DNA from: Kuschelorhynchus macadamiae | Lineage: Eukaryota; Arthropoda; Insecta; Coleoptera; Curculionidae | Length of the DNA stretch: 64,000 bases | Direction: 5' to 3' | Assembly: GCA_030620095.1 (NCBI GenBank) | Contig: JAUTXW010000873.1 | Location: 48,501 to 112,500 of the forward strand | Part shown: in pieces, positions 1 through 13,527 of the stretch | How the letters are laid out: each line of letters starts with the position of its first letter | Position numbering within the stretch: position 1 is the stretch's first letter | Notes under the pieces: generated by a model | Seen by the model: the letters and a program-made list of their open reading frames with translations, nothing else | Told to the model about the DNA's origin: nothing | The model's database searches: none | Translations under genes and position numbers: made by a program

Positions 1-925
1 TCTAAATGATTTTCGTTAATAATACTCTTGTTATTTTGTTAGAGTGGTGGATTATTTGGGGTTAGGATCCAGTAAAAAAAAACAAAAGTCTATTAAATAA
101 AGTTTTTTTGTAATAATTTTTTTAACATTTCACTAGGCCGCCGTTTTGTTTTGCTACATTGTATTTTTACCAAAATAGTACCCGCTCATCCCTATATGAC
201 TCTTAATTCTTGGTTAAAATTTCAAGACAATCGGGTAAGTAGTCTTTAATCTATGCCGCGAATTGTCAGACAGACAGACCGACAGACGGACCGACGGAAT
301 TGATACAACATATTTTTTGGCATCTAGGGACGCTAAAACGTAAAGATCTAAAACCTGAGAGGGTGATTTTTTCTTGATTACAAACATTTTATTTGGCAGC
401 CATTTTGTTCGGCCATCTAGAATTGGGACCACAATTTTACTAGTTGATCCCTATACCACAATTAGTTATGACATATAATTTGAAATCGAACCATTAAGCA
501 GTTTTTCAGGTTGAATTGTTAAATATTTTATAAAGCCGTCATTTTATTCCGCCATCTTGGATTCGTACCAAAATGTTACCAGTTGAGTCCAACATACTAC
601 TAGATGTTTTTGCAAAATTTGAGATAAATTGGATGAGTAGTTTTTTAATAATAAATGTTTTAACGTTTTATTAGGCCGCCATTTTGTTTCGCCATATTGG
701 ACTTTTACCAAAATGTTACCATGTTATCCCCATATGACCCTTAATTGACTAAAATTTGAACTCAATCGGGTACGTAGATTTTTAGCTACGCTAACAGAAC
801 GTAATTGAGAAAACATGTTTTTCGTCATCTAGGGCCCATGAAACGTGAAGATCTGAAAAGATCTCGGAGAGTGATTTTTTCACGATGACAATATTTCCCT
901 TTTACGAGGGAAGTAAAAAGATGTC
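1..925 (+). repeat. Non-coding repeat family F, copy 1 (left end outside window)
   Basis: Degenerate units of roughly 150-190 bp repeat through this stretch. Each contains a GCCGCCATTTTGTTTCGCCA-like block, then ACCAAAATGTTACC and GAAGTCAATCGGGTAAGTAG-like blocks. A GACAGACAGACCGACAGAC-type run sits at about 266-297. The right end (about 897-921) is a hairpin-forming CCCTTTTACGAGGG followed by AAGTAAAA. Three more copies occur in the window. No protein is encoded; the short open frames here are chance. Confidence 0.8.
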
Positions 926-1759
926 AATGAATTCTATAAAAATATCCTTAACCCCAACCCCGTATATTTGCTAATAATATCAATGAAAACTGGGCACCCT
1001 GTAGAATATAATTATTATAAAACTTTGTAGCCCTGTTTACCAGGTAATATAATACATGTGTGGCAAACATATTTCAAAATTGGCCATTAAATACCTAATC
1101 TAATTTATTTTGAAAATATTTAATTTTGGATTTCGATTAAAAATTTGCATGGTCCACTTAAAATCTGAGTTTTGACCATTCAGATATAAAAAACAAAAAA
1201 ATTGTCATAGTAGAAGATTTGTATTCAGCAATGCCGGTCCTGCCTAGCTGCTTCGAAATAAAAGAAATTACATTGCCTTTAGCCGTTTAGCAGCAGCCGT
1301 ATGTCTGGGTCGGTCGGTGTCTTTAGCCAGACAAGGACAGCTGTAGTTTACTGACGTGAATAGGGAACAAGAAATCACAGTAGTAAATCGTTGCAGACGT
1401 AATCTGACGTAATACAAAGCTAAATAAAATTCTCTAGATTATTGATATTTTCTGTTGCCGTTGTTCATTCTTAATGACCTATTCGAACAAATCTCTTCAC
1501 ACTGTTGGAGTCTTGGTTTGGAGGAAGTCGGTATGTTACAATTCTGTTTTTTTAAACGATGTTTTGATGATCTGAATTGCTTACTCAGGCTCAACTCAGC
1601 TAGTAGCAATATGCTAGGACTCCGGATATGGCCTATCTAACGATTAGTAGGAATCGCCAGCGCACATTGATTACATCGTGGACGATGTGGGTGGCTCTAG
1701 AACAATGAAATGCTTTGTCGTATATATTCAAAAAAGGGTAGAATAACTATTTAAAAATA
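926..1759. other. No gene seen
   Basis: AT-rich sequence without a convincing open frame, splice-bounded exon or recognisable repeat. A 61-codon frame at 1455-1640 has no recognisable motif. Confidence 0.5.
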
Positions 1760-1945
1760 TTAGGAAAATTTCTTACAGTTAACTTGGTCAAGTCTAGCCT
1801 TCTTCGTCATGGGCTGTGGTGTATCTTCAGTCACTCGTTTGGGGTCCGGATGTTTTTCCCTCAAATGGCGTTGAAGGGCTCCCTCAGACCCCTCCACACT
1901 GATCGCGAATAGAGACTGTTGCGCGGCAGTGCCTTGACGCGTCAA
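1760..1945 (-). pseudogene. Possible zinc-finger (BED-like) transposase fragment
   Basis: A short minus-strand frame contains ALQRHLREKHPDPKR, which resembles the histidine half of a BED-type finger as found at the N-terminus of hAT transposases. The cysteine half is not visible and nothing downstream continues it. This could be a remnant of an hAT-like element or chance; confidence is low. Confidence 0.2.
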
Positions 1946-2111
1946 AAAAATATGTTCTAATGTCTATTAAAAAAAAAATGGAGCTAAAATTTAAATGGTT
2001 TTAAACATTTTTGAAATTGGGGTTTTCTGTTTTTTAATTGATATAGAAACATAAATATTGAATAAAATAGAAAATAGCGAAACGTTTAAAAAAAGACATA
2101 ATATAATAGAG

Positions 2112-3180
2112 TTAAACATTATGAAAAAGTAAGTTAAATGTAACAAATATTTGGAGAAAAGGGCAGCTAAACTCATTGCAATTAAATTGCAACAAATTAG
2201 ATAATCCAATGCAAATATAGTCTATGATGTGCTCTTCGTTAGAAGTAAAATTAATGTTAGGAAGTTCTAGTAAATTTATTGCTTCAGGAAAAAGCTTCTT
2301 AATTTGTTGCTGCATTTTTCTGAAACTTGTTATGAAATCCGAGGAAATTTATAATATCTCTTAAATTGTCTTGACTCGAAGTTTTTCTATGAAAACTCTC
2401 TCGATATTTTTTTAAATCTTTGTTGCGCACATCACGTGGTTCCTCGGATAATTGCCAAATTGAAAGGAAAAAATTATGTACTATTTCAGCATCATATATT
2501 AAAATTTTATGAATGGTGGTAAGCATCAAATACAAAGATACATATTTGTTTGCAGTTTCTAAGCAATATTGTCTGAATTTTTCAATGTGTATTTCGAACT
2601 CCGATGACAAAGTTTGTAGCACAAAATAAAACCTACAAATTAAATTGAGATCAATTCTCGTCATTTCAGAAACTGTTCCTGCGTTCTCAAAAAATCTGCG
2701 TGCTGTGTTCCCACTTTCAAAAACTGATTTACGTTTGTCCACTATTAGCCCCAGTCAGAAACGAAGTAGCTCCTGGATACGTTTTTTTTTGCTTTTATAC
2801 TTTTAGCTTATCTTCAGCACAATGAGTTTGCCACTTTGCAGTATCCATCTTCTAAGCTAAATGTGACAAACAATCAAAATCCGTATCCAGGCGTGTAATG
2901 TTGAAATTCCGTATTTAAGATTATTGTCAATAATTGGTCTAAGGATAGCAGGTTCAATATTGTTAAATTGCTTGACGTAGTTTCACAAAGGTAACATTTC
3001 TGGGTAGATTTGTTATATGTTATTGCATTACAAACTTTGCAGTCGAGCATAGTCAAGTGTAACTCAAAACCTATGCTTAAACATTTTGTGTTCAAATTAC
3101 ATTTAAAAGGAACAGCCTTAGAAATTTGAGAATTCAAGTGATGTTTTTCTTGTTGGTTATGTTCCGTTGTCTCATGAATG
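2112..3180 (-). pseudogene. Transib-like (RAG1-related) transposase, decayed
   Basis: Several minus-strand frames line up in order. Upstream (3137-2874) is a cysteine-rich piece with LTMLDCKVCNA and QKCYLCETTS, resembling the zinc-binding part of Transib transposases. Downstream (2742-2299) is an alpha-helical piece with GNTARRFFENAG, TIHKILIYDAEIV and LSEEPRDVRNKDLKKYRE, resembling the C-terminal region that holds the last catalytic acid. A further frame (2315-2112) continues with LFPEAINLLELP after a frameshift. Transib enzymes cut DNA at element ends and are the proposed ancestors of RAG1. The N-terminal part and most of the catalytic core are missing, and no terminal repeats were identified. 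The assignment is from remembered family features, not a search. Confidence 0.6.
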
Positions 3181-3853
3181 AATTGCTACTTAATCGGATG
3201 GCAAAATCGTGGCAATGAAGTTCTTGTGTATCGCCAGATAATATTTGCAGAAGCACTTACTTCCCCTTAGACAAGTTTTATTGCTTCACCATAGACAAGT
3301 TTTATGGGCACTAAAGACGTAAGAAATATACTAGAATCTGGACTATTTAAGTTTTGAAATATTTGTTTGTATTCCGACTTCCCAGAAGGATCATCGAAAC
3401 CCCAATTACGTTACATACTAAAACTAAATTTATATTGTCTTATAAATTAAATTGGCTCTTGATGAGTTTAGCTTCAATTATTAAATAAAGATTTTTTTTG
3501 TTTTCCATTGCCTTTCAGTATTCTGTTTTAGTTAGGACATTGGTGATATCTTTCAATATTCTTGCCGCTTTACTTTTGCCGTATAGTCGAAAACATATTT
3601 GTGTTATTGTGTTGCGTGAGCAACCTGCTGTCTGCTGGTTTCACCACGTAACTGGAGAGACTTTAAATCTTTTTCTCCGCTTACTACTTTCTTCGAAATA
3701 AATCTGTGGACGGCTTTAGGAGGTAAATAAATAGATCTTTCTAACCACTTTGCGTTTATTTTAAAAAATCTGCCTTTTTTTCGTGAGATTGCATACTATT
3801 TTTTTTGGAACTCTGCCCTAAATCGGGAAAGATATTTATAACCCCATAGAACC

Positions 3854-4457
3854 ATGAAATGTAAATTAAATGATTCAAACATAATGAAAAAAGAAAAAAG
3901 GGGAAATATGGACAGTGTCGTGGATAAGAACAAAGGAGTCATAGGTATAAAATGGAAAGATAACAGTGTTGTAACTGTCATGTCAAATGAATTTGGAGTT
4001 GAGCCATTACAAAAATGCAAAAGATTTTCTGTGAAGAACAAAAAGAAAGTTGATGTGCCGCAACCGCATGCAATAAAAATGTATAACACATACATGGGAG
4101 GCGTGGATCAGTTGGATAATAACATATCCAATTACAGAATTGCTATTAGGGGCAAAAAGTGGTATACCCCCATCCTTCACTGGATAGTCAACTAGCCCAC
4201 GCATACGGATATGATCAAGATAATCTTCAATTTGGCAGAGAAATTTCTCAATACCTTTTAAAAAATTATGGAGTTAAGCCAAAAATGCCTTGTCCAAAGA
4301 GATCTTCGCTATATTGTGCCACATCCGAAGGACCTCACTTGATAGTCTGCCAACAGGCAAGAAGAAGGTCCTATGTAGGAACAAAACAACAAAGGTTTGT
4401 GAAACTTGTCAAATTCCTCTCCACGACAAATGCTTTGACGAATTTCATAAAATGTAA
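3854..4457 (+). pseudogene. piggyBac-like transposase, 3' half, frameshifted
   Basis: The first frame (to about 4195) has GNMDSVVDKNKGVIGIKWKD, then VPQPHAIKMYNTYMGGVDQL and WYTPILHW, the hallmark order of the DDE_Tnp_1_7 (piggyBac) domain; the aspartate of GGVDQ is a conserved catalytic-region residue in the family. Reading then moves to another frame (about 4190-4390) and again near 4395, where VCETCQIPLHDKCFDEFHK gives the typical C-terminal cysteine-rich finger, ending at a TAA. The enzyme would cut and paste at TTAA sites. At least two frameshifts and loss of the N-terminal half make it dead. Confidence 0.8.
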
Positions 4458-4529
4458 TGGTTTTATAATGTTTCAGTTTAATATCTTTTTTTGCCCTACT
4501 AGAAATTTGTTTTTAATTACTTGATCCAA

Positions 4530-5191
4530 GAGGTGAGCGATCAAATATTTAAACCTAGAATCAATTGATTTATTGGTATGACTTTGTATTATATCAAAAA
4601 GTTCTCTATCGGTTAATGTCAATTTTCTTGATCCATTACTGTAAATAAATTCAATTTTCTTTAACTACTTAAGTCATTAAAAAATTTGAAAAATGGAGCA
4701 GAAAGAATAAGTACAAATTCAAATCACTATCCCAAAAATCCGTAAAAACTAATTGTCTTACCATTGATTTTTTTGGTGCCAAAATTACTAATAAAATTCG
4801 TATAAGCATACTCAGTATATAACATCTTTAGATATTTTAGCGTAAATGATTTATTTACATTGCCTTGCTTTGAATTGCAACGTGGAGTTACAACTTATTG
4901 TCGAAATAATGTTTAGCTTCTATACATATTATAACTAGTTAACAACAAACAGAAAATCCCATATCTGCACAATTGATTGAGGTGTGCGCGCGTCTAACAT
5001 GTCGGTGTAAATCTGAAACCTGCTCCTGAATTTATGTTGTTTTCTTCAACAAGTGTTATGTTATAATTGTTGTTAGTGCACTAGTGTGTTCATAATCAGC
5101 CAAACAATAGAGTTAAATAATATTTTTCTTACACAGTAAATCCAAATCTACGCTTTATCACTTTGTTTAACTTGTCCGGCTGGTAGTCGCT
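4530..5191. other. No gene seen; possible 5' leader of the next exon at its end
   Basis: AT-rich, no convincing open frame. The last 100 bases before 5192 are less AT-rich and could be a 5' untranslated leader for the short exon that follows; this is inference only. Confidence 0.35.
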
Positions 5192-5245
5192 ATGGCACCG
5201 TCGCCAACACGAAGTACATCCGATATGGAACAGGCTGTACAAAAG
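5192..5245 (+). CDS. Candidate first coding exon of an unidentified host gene
   Basis: An ATG opens an 18-codon frame (MAPSPTRSTSDMEQAVQK) that ends exactly at AAAAG|GTAATG, a possible splice donor in phase 0. The stretch is GC-richer than its surroundings. No further codons are read before a stop region, so it only makes sense as an exon. A phase-0 exon at 36342-36449 could be its partner. I do not recognise the protein. It could equally be a chance frame next to a LINE. Confidence 0.35.
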
Positions 5246-5319
5246 GTAATGAAATGCAATGTAATTAAGTTTTGTCATTTTTAACATTAGGTCAATATGT
5301 ACTAGCTTCGATCTGTTCT

Positions 5320-7660
5320 CTGAATTTGCAGATGATTACTTAATTATTGGATTGTCAGAAACATGGTTAAATAGTAATATATCTGACAATGCTGTTTTTA
5401 TTCCTAGTTATAAAACTGTAAGATGTGATCGTAAATCATCAAGGGGTGGGGGAGTCGCGTTTTTTATAAAAGAAGCTTCAATTGAAAGTTTTGGATATCC
5501 GTGCTGCTCATGACTCATTGGACCTCTCTGGATAAACTGTAAAGTAAACGGAAAAAATATTTGTTTTGGTACTTTGTATAGTATAGACCGTTCAATGAAT
5601 CCTTGCCAAATGCAATGAAGACTCTAGAGACCTTATTGTGTTCATTAATTCCTGAGCATGACGCTATTTTGTTTGGAAGTGACCTTAATATAAGTTTGCT
5701 AGCGGATTCTAATGGCTCTAAATTGAATAGGATATTTCTTGAGAGCTATAGTTTATCGCAATTAGGCATAAACCGAACTAGAAGTAGTATTAACTCTGTT
5801 ACCCTTTAAGATGTTATAGTATGTTCAACAAACTTGGTTGGTGACTTCAATATTATTCCTACTAATTAGTAGAATGTTCTTTAAAAATTGAAAAAGATAA
5901 AAATAAACCTAAATTTCGTACTTTTAGACAATCTGAAAACTTTAATTATGATTTATTTCTGTCTGATTTAAATGTTATACCGATACTGGCTTGGCTAGCC
6001 CAGACGAGTTTAATAATCTTTTTTTAATAGGTATACCAACTTGTCAGGATGGAGGTAAGTTTGATAACTTTTTCAATACTGAATATAATGGTCAACTTGG
6101 AGACTTTACTAAATTTACTTTTCAAGAAGTTAGTTCCGATACTGTATTAAAAATATTTCTAAAAATTAAAACAGTTTTCATTCTCAGTGGAAATGTACTA
6201 ATATTCCTATACAAAAAAGTGATATTTCTCATTTTAGACATATAAGTATTGTTCCCACTGCCTTCAAATTTTTGGAAAAGTTAATTTGCAGGCAACTTGA
6301 CGAGTTTTTAATAACGTTTAAAAGATTACCCTCATTACAATCCGGATTTCGTGCGAATCACAGCATAACGACGGCATTATGTAAGGTCACTGATGATAAA
6401 TTTAGGGTAAGCGATAATGGGCTTAATACTTTTTTAATATGGCTCGATTTTAGTAAAGCATTTGATACCCTCAATCATGATTTCTTATTTAAAAAATTGA
6501 AATTTATTTTCCTTGATCAAAAAGCTATTAAGTGTTTAGAAAAGTTACTTTTCTATTCGGGCGTATATCGATGGAAATGTTTCTAATTTCATTTCAGTTA
6601 TTTAAGGTATCCCGCAAGGAAGCATTTTAGGGCCTCTGCTTTTCTTGGTCTATACTCTAACTACCATTTGACCCCACTTTTCTTGTTTGTTGGGGTCTGA
6701 AAGTGACTTCAGGATGATATTGTCGCTTGCGAGATTGATTTTGATACTTTTGTCAACTTCTGTTCTATACATCGATATGCTGGTGACACCCAAATCTACT
6801 ACTATCTACTACAATATGAGGGAATCAACTGTAAAATTAAATGAGGATCTGAATAAAATCGTTTTTGTGTCTGTTGTGCATAATTTGGTGCTAAATGAAA
6901 AGATAACTCAAATGCTACAATTTGGACCTAAAAAGGAGGAACTATCAAAGAATCCTAATTTTAAGGTATATCTAAATAAAGAATGACTGAAATTCAGCTA
7001 TTGTGTAAAAACTTAGGTATGCATGTGGACACTCAGCTAAGAATTGAATCACATGTGACCAGTCTTGGTCAGAAATCATATTGTAAACTTACATCTTTAT
7101 GTCTTAGTAAAGATATCCTTTCAACAAATATAAAGTTAAGGCTGTGCGACTCACTAATCCTATCCCCATTAGCATATTGTAGTATTGTGTACTGGCCTGC
7201 TATTCTCACTAGAAATAAAAATACTTTACAAAAAATCCAAAAGTTCATGTATTAGGTTTGGACTTAGAAAATTCGATACTATTAGTCAGGAATATTTAGA
7301 ATGTGGTTAACTAATATTACATAAAAGATACCGTGTCCAAATGGCCATATGTCTTATTTGCATTCAGTTGCCAGAGATTTGGATGTGCATGCAGGTCAGA
7401 CTCGTTCAAGGATTGTACATAGAATTTCTAAACAGAAAACCACCCAGTTTCAGAGGACTTTTTTCTATAACTTTTCTATAAATTCCTGCCAAATTTCGTA
7501 GGGTACGCACTGAGTCCGCATTTAGAAAACAGATCAAAAGCCTGGTATTATCAGACAGAGCGCCATAAAGATGAATATAAATATAACCTATCTTTTCCTT
7601 TACTCTTTTGATATTTAGGACGATGGTGTGGTTACGTGGAAGAGCCATTAAATCGAATGG
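5320..7660 (+). pseudogene. CR1/Jockey-like non-LTR retrotransposon, decayed
   Basis: Pieces of an apurinic-type endonuclease come first: DDYLIIGLSETWLNS (about 5332) and AILFGSDLNISLL (about 5660-5705). Reverse transcriptase follows: LPSLQSGFRANHSITTAL and LIWLDFSKAFDTLNHDFL (6272-6586), then the thumb-like segment at 6983-7255 with LSPLAYCSIVYW. A C-terminal tail typical of these polyproteins can be followed to about 7560, and the element ends near an ATT-rich simple repeat at 7715-7750. The catalytic YADD segment is not seen; where it would be expected a foreign 80-bp fragment is inserted. Multiple stops and frameshifts show it is inactive. Confidence 0.75.
6663..6745 (+). repeat. 80-bp fragment of a second LINE inserted in the CR1-like element
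   Basis: This stretch nearly matches 8601-8680 (shared blocks such as TTTGACCCCACTTTTCTTG and GGATGATATTGTCGCTTG). In the other location it lies inside the RLE-type LINE on the opposite strand, so here it is a small displaced copy that interrupts reverse-transcriptase sequence. Confidence 0.75.
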
Positions 7661-7776
7661 CGCCACCAATATCTATATGATTATATAATATAAGTTATTT
7701 TCGTAATATAAAGACATTTATTATTATTTTTATTTTTATTATTATCATTATCAGTATCGAAATTACAATTAATTTC

Positions 7777-8990
7777 TCAACAAATGTTATGTTCCAAGCC
7801 CATCCCGGATGCATGCATCAAAAGGAGTGGGCTGGTTTCTATAAGTTCTGTGTTGTCCTGTAAGAATTTTATCACTATGTGGCAAGTACTGAGCAGGACT
7901 GCCTTCTGGATGAAGGTGTTAATATGCAGTCCTATGATTTTCAGGTTCTGTTCTAGTGTTTTTGGAACTAATCCAGTTGATACGATGATCGGTATCACAT
8001 GAACTTTATTCATTCGCCACCTCTGCTGTATCTCGATGGCTAGCTCCGCATATTTGGCCTTTTTCTCTTGATATTTATCCAACACGTTGTTATTGTTGGG
8101 TACAGCGACATCTATCAAATAAATAATCTGACTTTGTTTCCTTATTTAACAGTACCACATCAGGCCGATTATTCGTCACCCGTCTGTCGGTGATAATTGC
8201 CCAGTCGTAGTACAGTTTGAAGGCATTATTTTCTAGCACTGAACTTGGTTGGTATTTATAATAGGGCACACAGGTGTTCGGGAGTCCGTATTTATTGGCA
8301 AGCTTCTGGTGTATGATGTTACACACCTGGTTATTTCGATGGAGGTAGTCCGTGTTTGCTTAATAAGTGCAACCAGATGTCATATGCTGTATAGTCTCTG
8401 ATCTCTCGCTACATTTTCGACACTTATGGGATCTTTGATGATGAATTTTGTGTAATTTCGTGTGTTAATAACTTGGTTCTGTATTTGCTGTATAACAAAT
8501 CCTTCTGTCTCTGGGAATAGTTGTCCATCCTTCAACCACTTGTTGGATGCTTCTTATCTATGTGTGGCTGATTCAAGTCATTGTGATGTCGGCCCTGCAG
8601 TACCGTTTGACCCCACTTTTCTTGTTTGTTGTGGTCTGAAAGTGACTTTAGGATGATATTGTCGCTTGGGAGATTGAGTGGAGAGTATGAGTTGTCTCTT
8701 AAGGTCACTATGCAGGAGAGGCCTGAAGTTTGTGTCTTATTGGTGAAGAAATCTCTCAATTTTTGCAGCTGTCGAGAGTGCGAATTGGTCAAGTTAACAA
8801 GGGATCTTCCACCTTCTCTTCGTGGTAAGGTCATTCGGAGAGTTGATGACCTTGGGTGGTGCGACTTGTATTTGGTCATCATTAGGAGAGTAGTTCGTTG
8901 TAGTCCCTCTAGCTCCGTGTTAGTCTATTTCAAGATTCCGAAACTGTAGCTCAGCACGGGCACAGCATAGGTGTTAATTGCTGTAATGAG
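7777..8990 (-). pseudogene. RLE-type (R2/R4-like) LINE, 3' end, decayed
   Basis: Read on the minus strand, the N-terminal part (8882-8532) ends in SLSDHNKQEKWGQTVLQGRH; a remnant of the cysteine/histidine knuckle follows around 8460-8400; then 8326-8090 contains NNRPDVVLLNKETKSDYLFD and 8118-7777 contains IDVAVPNNNNVLDKYQEKKA. The RPD..(K)..(I/F)D spacing resembles the restriction-enzyme-like endonuclease at the end of R2/R4-type LINEs; the last domain has many relatives in insect genomes. The reverse transcriptase is absent, consistent with a short 5'-truncated insertion. Frameshifts split the frame. Confidence 0.6.
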
Positions 8991-9660
8991 ATTTTCGGCG
9001 TTCAGTTCTGTTTCAGATGAGCTCGCACTCTTTGAACGTACTGATCTTTCATCTTATTCTTCTTTTCTTTCCTCAGCCTGAAAATATTATTTATTAAATT
9101 AATTTCAATTTTTGTGCAAGAATTAGTTTGATATAGAGATAAATCGGTCACCAGACCATAATTTCATAAAAAATCATATAAATCGGTGCAGTACATCTCT
9201 CTCACAAACTTGCTGAAACATTTGGCCTAGTGTTTTAAATATATAGGTTTTACCACTAATATTAAAAAAATCGGTAAATTTCTTTTACCCGGAACTTCCC
9301 CCGTTATGAATCTGTCCTTTCATTAGTAAAGTGTAACCCAACTTAGTTCCGCACATAGTCATTTGGTATACTGTCTCTTCAAACATTTTTATTTCGCGCA
9401 ATTTTGTTCCACCATGTGCGAATCGTACCAATATTTCTAGTTTCTACTTATTCCCAGAGCTGTCACAGGTACTGACAAAAAGTATTCGAAGTACAAGTAA
9501 CAAATACTTACAAAATCATCAACACGAACCAAGTAACAAGTACTTTCAAATTTTAAAAGTATTTAAAGTATCAAATAACTGGTAATTGTACTTAATTTTT
9601 GTCAAGTAAAGTGATTCAAATACTTTTACAGGTATTTGAAGTAAAAATTGTAAAAAAGTA

Positions 9661-10114
9661 TTAAGGGAGAACTGCACGCAAACAGTGAAAAACTAGCGAC
9701 AAGGTCTAGTCAAGTTCGAAGTAAGATGAAAAGGTACCTACGTATTAGAAAAAACTTCCTGCATGTCCCACCTCAAAAAAATGTGTTATGTATAGGCAAT
9801 TTAAATTACATTTCGTTTAAAAATGGGTTTAAAAGGGTTCACGCGCTGCAGAAATGCAAAGACATGAGTACGATTTACCATTTCAAATTTTGCAGTTACG
9901 TAAAAAAAAAACGAAAAAAAAAATTATATGCGACGGCATTTGCGTCAAAAAGTGGTCGAAAAATGGTCGAAAATGGACAACTATACATATTTCCCTATTG
10001 AAATCACATTGAAGCTAATACACATACACACATATCTCTTATAGTTTTACCATAATATTGCAGCGGCGGAAGGCTTGCAAATGATCCATAATACTGCGTG
10101 CAGTTCCCCCTTAA
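9661..10114. mobile_element. piggyBac-like MITE with TTAA target duplication
   Basis: TTAA at 9661-9664 and 10111-10114 bracket a 446-bp element. Its ends are inverted repeats: GGGAGAACTGCACGCA at the left against the complement of TGCGTGCAGTTCCCCC at the right, differing at one position in about 17. TTAA duplication with GGG-type ends is the piggyBac signature. The internal sequence has no transposase; the 91-codon frame at 9726-10001 is not recognisable. It sits inside older sequence rich in AAGTACTTT-like motifs. Confidence 0.8.
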
Positions 10115-10960
10115 AAGGTATTTCGAATACCAATATATTGGTGAAAAAATGATAAATACTTTTTACATTGGCGAGTTTTATTTAATTTTTTGAATAGTTT
10201 TCAAACTAATAAGAACCAACCAGCGAACTGTCAGGTGACCATATAAATTGGGACCAAATAGTTTATAATTCTTATTAATAAGAGGCGTATTTTGGTACCG
10301 GGTAAGACTGACTTTATTGTACTTATACATTTTTCGTTTCTTATTACTTATATAAACTTTTCCCTCATGGGACTTTTTCAGTTAAATGAAGTTTTTTCTA
10401 TGGTATATTTCTGGTTTTGACAAGACATTGTTCACATTTCTCGATGGATCTCAACTCAACTGAGAGACGCCAATGCTGGAATCCCTTTAGAGGCTCTTTT
10501 ATTTTTCATTTGTTGAATAGTCTATTCTATTTCTAGTCTATTTGCCACTATCAAAGTATAATGTAAATATAAACAATAAGCGATCTTCGGTTTATTTTTT
10601 GACAGAGTTAAACAATCTATTTGAGTAAAATAAAAGCAAATATCAACGTTGCGTTGCTAGGTTTAAGATTGCATATACAGGTTGCGTAAAAGATACCAAA
10701 TTTAACACTTGCACAAATTAAATCTTAGTTACTGAATTATTAAAATCACAAAGTTTGTTAGAATACAAGTGGTAGAAAAAAATCATGACAGGGTAAAAAG
10801 AAATATAAAAACAACATACATATTTTAAAATGCCTTATTAATATGAAAAAAGACTTGTATCTTAAAACCAGGTACATAGTTTAAAATATTTTTAATACTC
10901 ATGACAAAAACTTGGACATACTACATAATTTTATCAATAAGTACCAAAATTGTAGTGGCG

Positions 10961-11232
<272 letters not shown>

Positions 11233-11493
11233 AATTATAATACATTATAAAAAAACACAATTTGAAGAAACTTTTTATTTAGGCTTTTTATATCTAAAAA
11301 AAAATACGAACGTTAATGGGGCATTTATAGTCAAAAACTCTTAACTATACTAGTTTTTAATTTATTAAGTATACTTATTACCTACCAACCTAATGGTGCA
11401 AAATGTGTACCATAAAAGTGAAACTAAAAACTTTTTATAGAATTTATCCTGTTCTCGAATTACAAACCATAAGTTACATTCTAGAGTCTAGAC

Positions 11494-13527
11494 CAGGGGT
11501 GCTCAACCTTGAACTGCTGGCGATCTACCTCAATATTTTTAGACTACTTACGATCGACTCTGAGAGGCTGAAAGTATGTGTGATGCAGGGTTGTCGTACA
11601 TACACGATACATACACCCTACTTACCTACCTAGGTAGGGTGTACCGTAGCATATATAGATATTAGCTTTCCGCACAATATACATTATTTTAGTCAAGGTT
11701 TGGATTAGGTTTAGTTAGGTTCTTCTCTACAATATCAATGAAAAAATTCATAGTTAATCAAAATTGCGAGTTTATTGGTTGTTACAAAACAAAAGAGTTA
11801 CATATGGTGTTAAACTTAACTAAGGAGTGACTTTGGATGTTGAAGCGTGGCACTGCATGTTCTCAGCATACTTTTCATAAGATGGTACGTAACCACTGAG
11901 TGCTAATCGCAAGCATGATGACATATGATCGTCAGTTAGTCGATTGCGATATTTTGACTTAATTATCTTCATTTCAGAAAATGCAGACTCGCACAAGTAA
12001 GTTGACCCAAACATTGCTGTCAGTTGAAGGGCGATTTGCCTTAGATTCGGATATTTATCTTCAGATATAAAACACCAAAAATTTGTATCAGATGCTGTAG
12101 CTTTGAGATGTATATCTGATATAATCTGCACCAACTCATTTTCAACAGAACATGAGTTCATATTAAACTGACTTGCTATTTCAGTAGCTAATTCCTCAAT
12201 GTTTTTACATGAAAAAGGATAACTCATAAATGATGCTACATTTGCCAATTTACTACAATCATAAAAACGCATTTAGAATTGTCCCAAAATATTTGATAAT
12301 TCAGCCTCATACGTATCATAATTCTTGCTTTCAAAGACGGAAAATGTTTCAGATCCTTTCTTTTCAGTTGATCTATCATAAGTTGCAATTTACTTTTGAA
12401 TGCGTTTACTGCGCTAATCATCTCAATAACAGTTTTTCCTTTACCTTGAAGCTCCAAGTTAATGGTGTTTAAGTGCATTGTGATGTCAGTCAAAAATGCC
12501 AAATCAGTCAGCCATTTTTCGTTTTTCAACATCTGAGTGTCATCACCTCTTTCGTCTAGAAAAGCTGTTATTTCGGGCAATAATTCTTGAAACCTTTCTA
12601 GGAATTTTCCGCGACTCAACCACCTGAAGTCCGTGTGAAGAACTAAATCAGTGTGTTCAGCTGACTCCCTATCTTCCAACAGCAATTTAAAGAGCCGCCG
12701 TTGCAAGCTATGTGCACGGATGGAATTCACAATTTTTGTTGCAATGCCCATAATTTCCTCCGTGTTTAAAATTTTTGAACACAAAACTTGCTGATGTACA
12801 ATGCCATGGATTGAAAAAAACGAAGGGAAATCTTCATTTGCTCGACACAATGCCACAAAACCGTTTTTGTTTCCAGTCATTGCTGGTGCTCCATCGGTTG
12901 TAATGCACACTAATTTATATATTGGTAGCTTGTAGTTTTTTACAAAATTGAAGAAAACGTCATATATATCTTCGCCACGGGTCTTCCCCTTCAGAGGAAT
13001 GATTGTCAAAAATTCTTCCTTAGCCAACATGTCATTGAATACCATCCGAAAAAAAATACACAGCTGGGCAGTGTCTGTCATATCGGTGGATTCGTCGAAC
13101 TGTAAAGAAAATTATGTACATTCCATGATTTCATTTTTTAGTTTATCTGCCATGTCCTGACTCATGACTTCAATACGCCTTGTGGCAGTCGGAAATAAAG
13201 TCTCATCCGCTTCAATAAATGCTTCCTTCACAACTGATCCATCTTCGAATGGTTTCTTGTGTTTCGCCAATATATGAGATATTTTAAATGACTTGATATT
13301 AGCAGCTTTTGATTGTTTGGCTGGTCTTGTGAACATGGTTTGTTCTTTTTTCAAACAAGATATCAAATCAAGTACTTTTCGTTTTCTTAATTCACTCTGT
13401 GGCGGAGAATCCTTTTCATAGTTTTTATGAACCGTTTTATGATGCCTCTCTAAGTTACCACGCTTAGGTATTGCAACTGACGCACGACAAATAAGACAAA
13501 TGCACTTATCATTCACCATACAAAACA

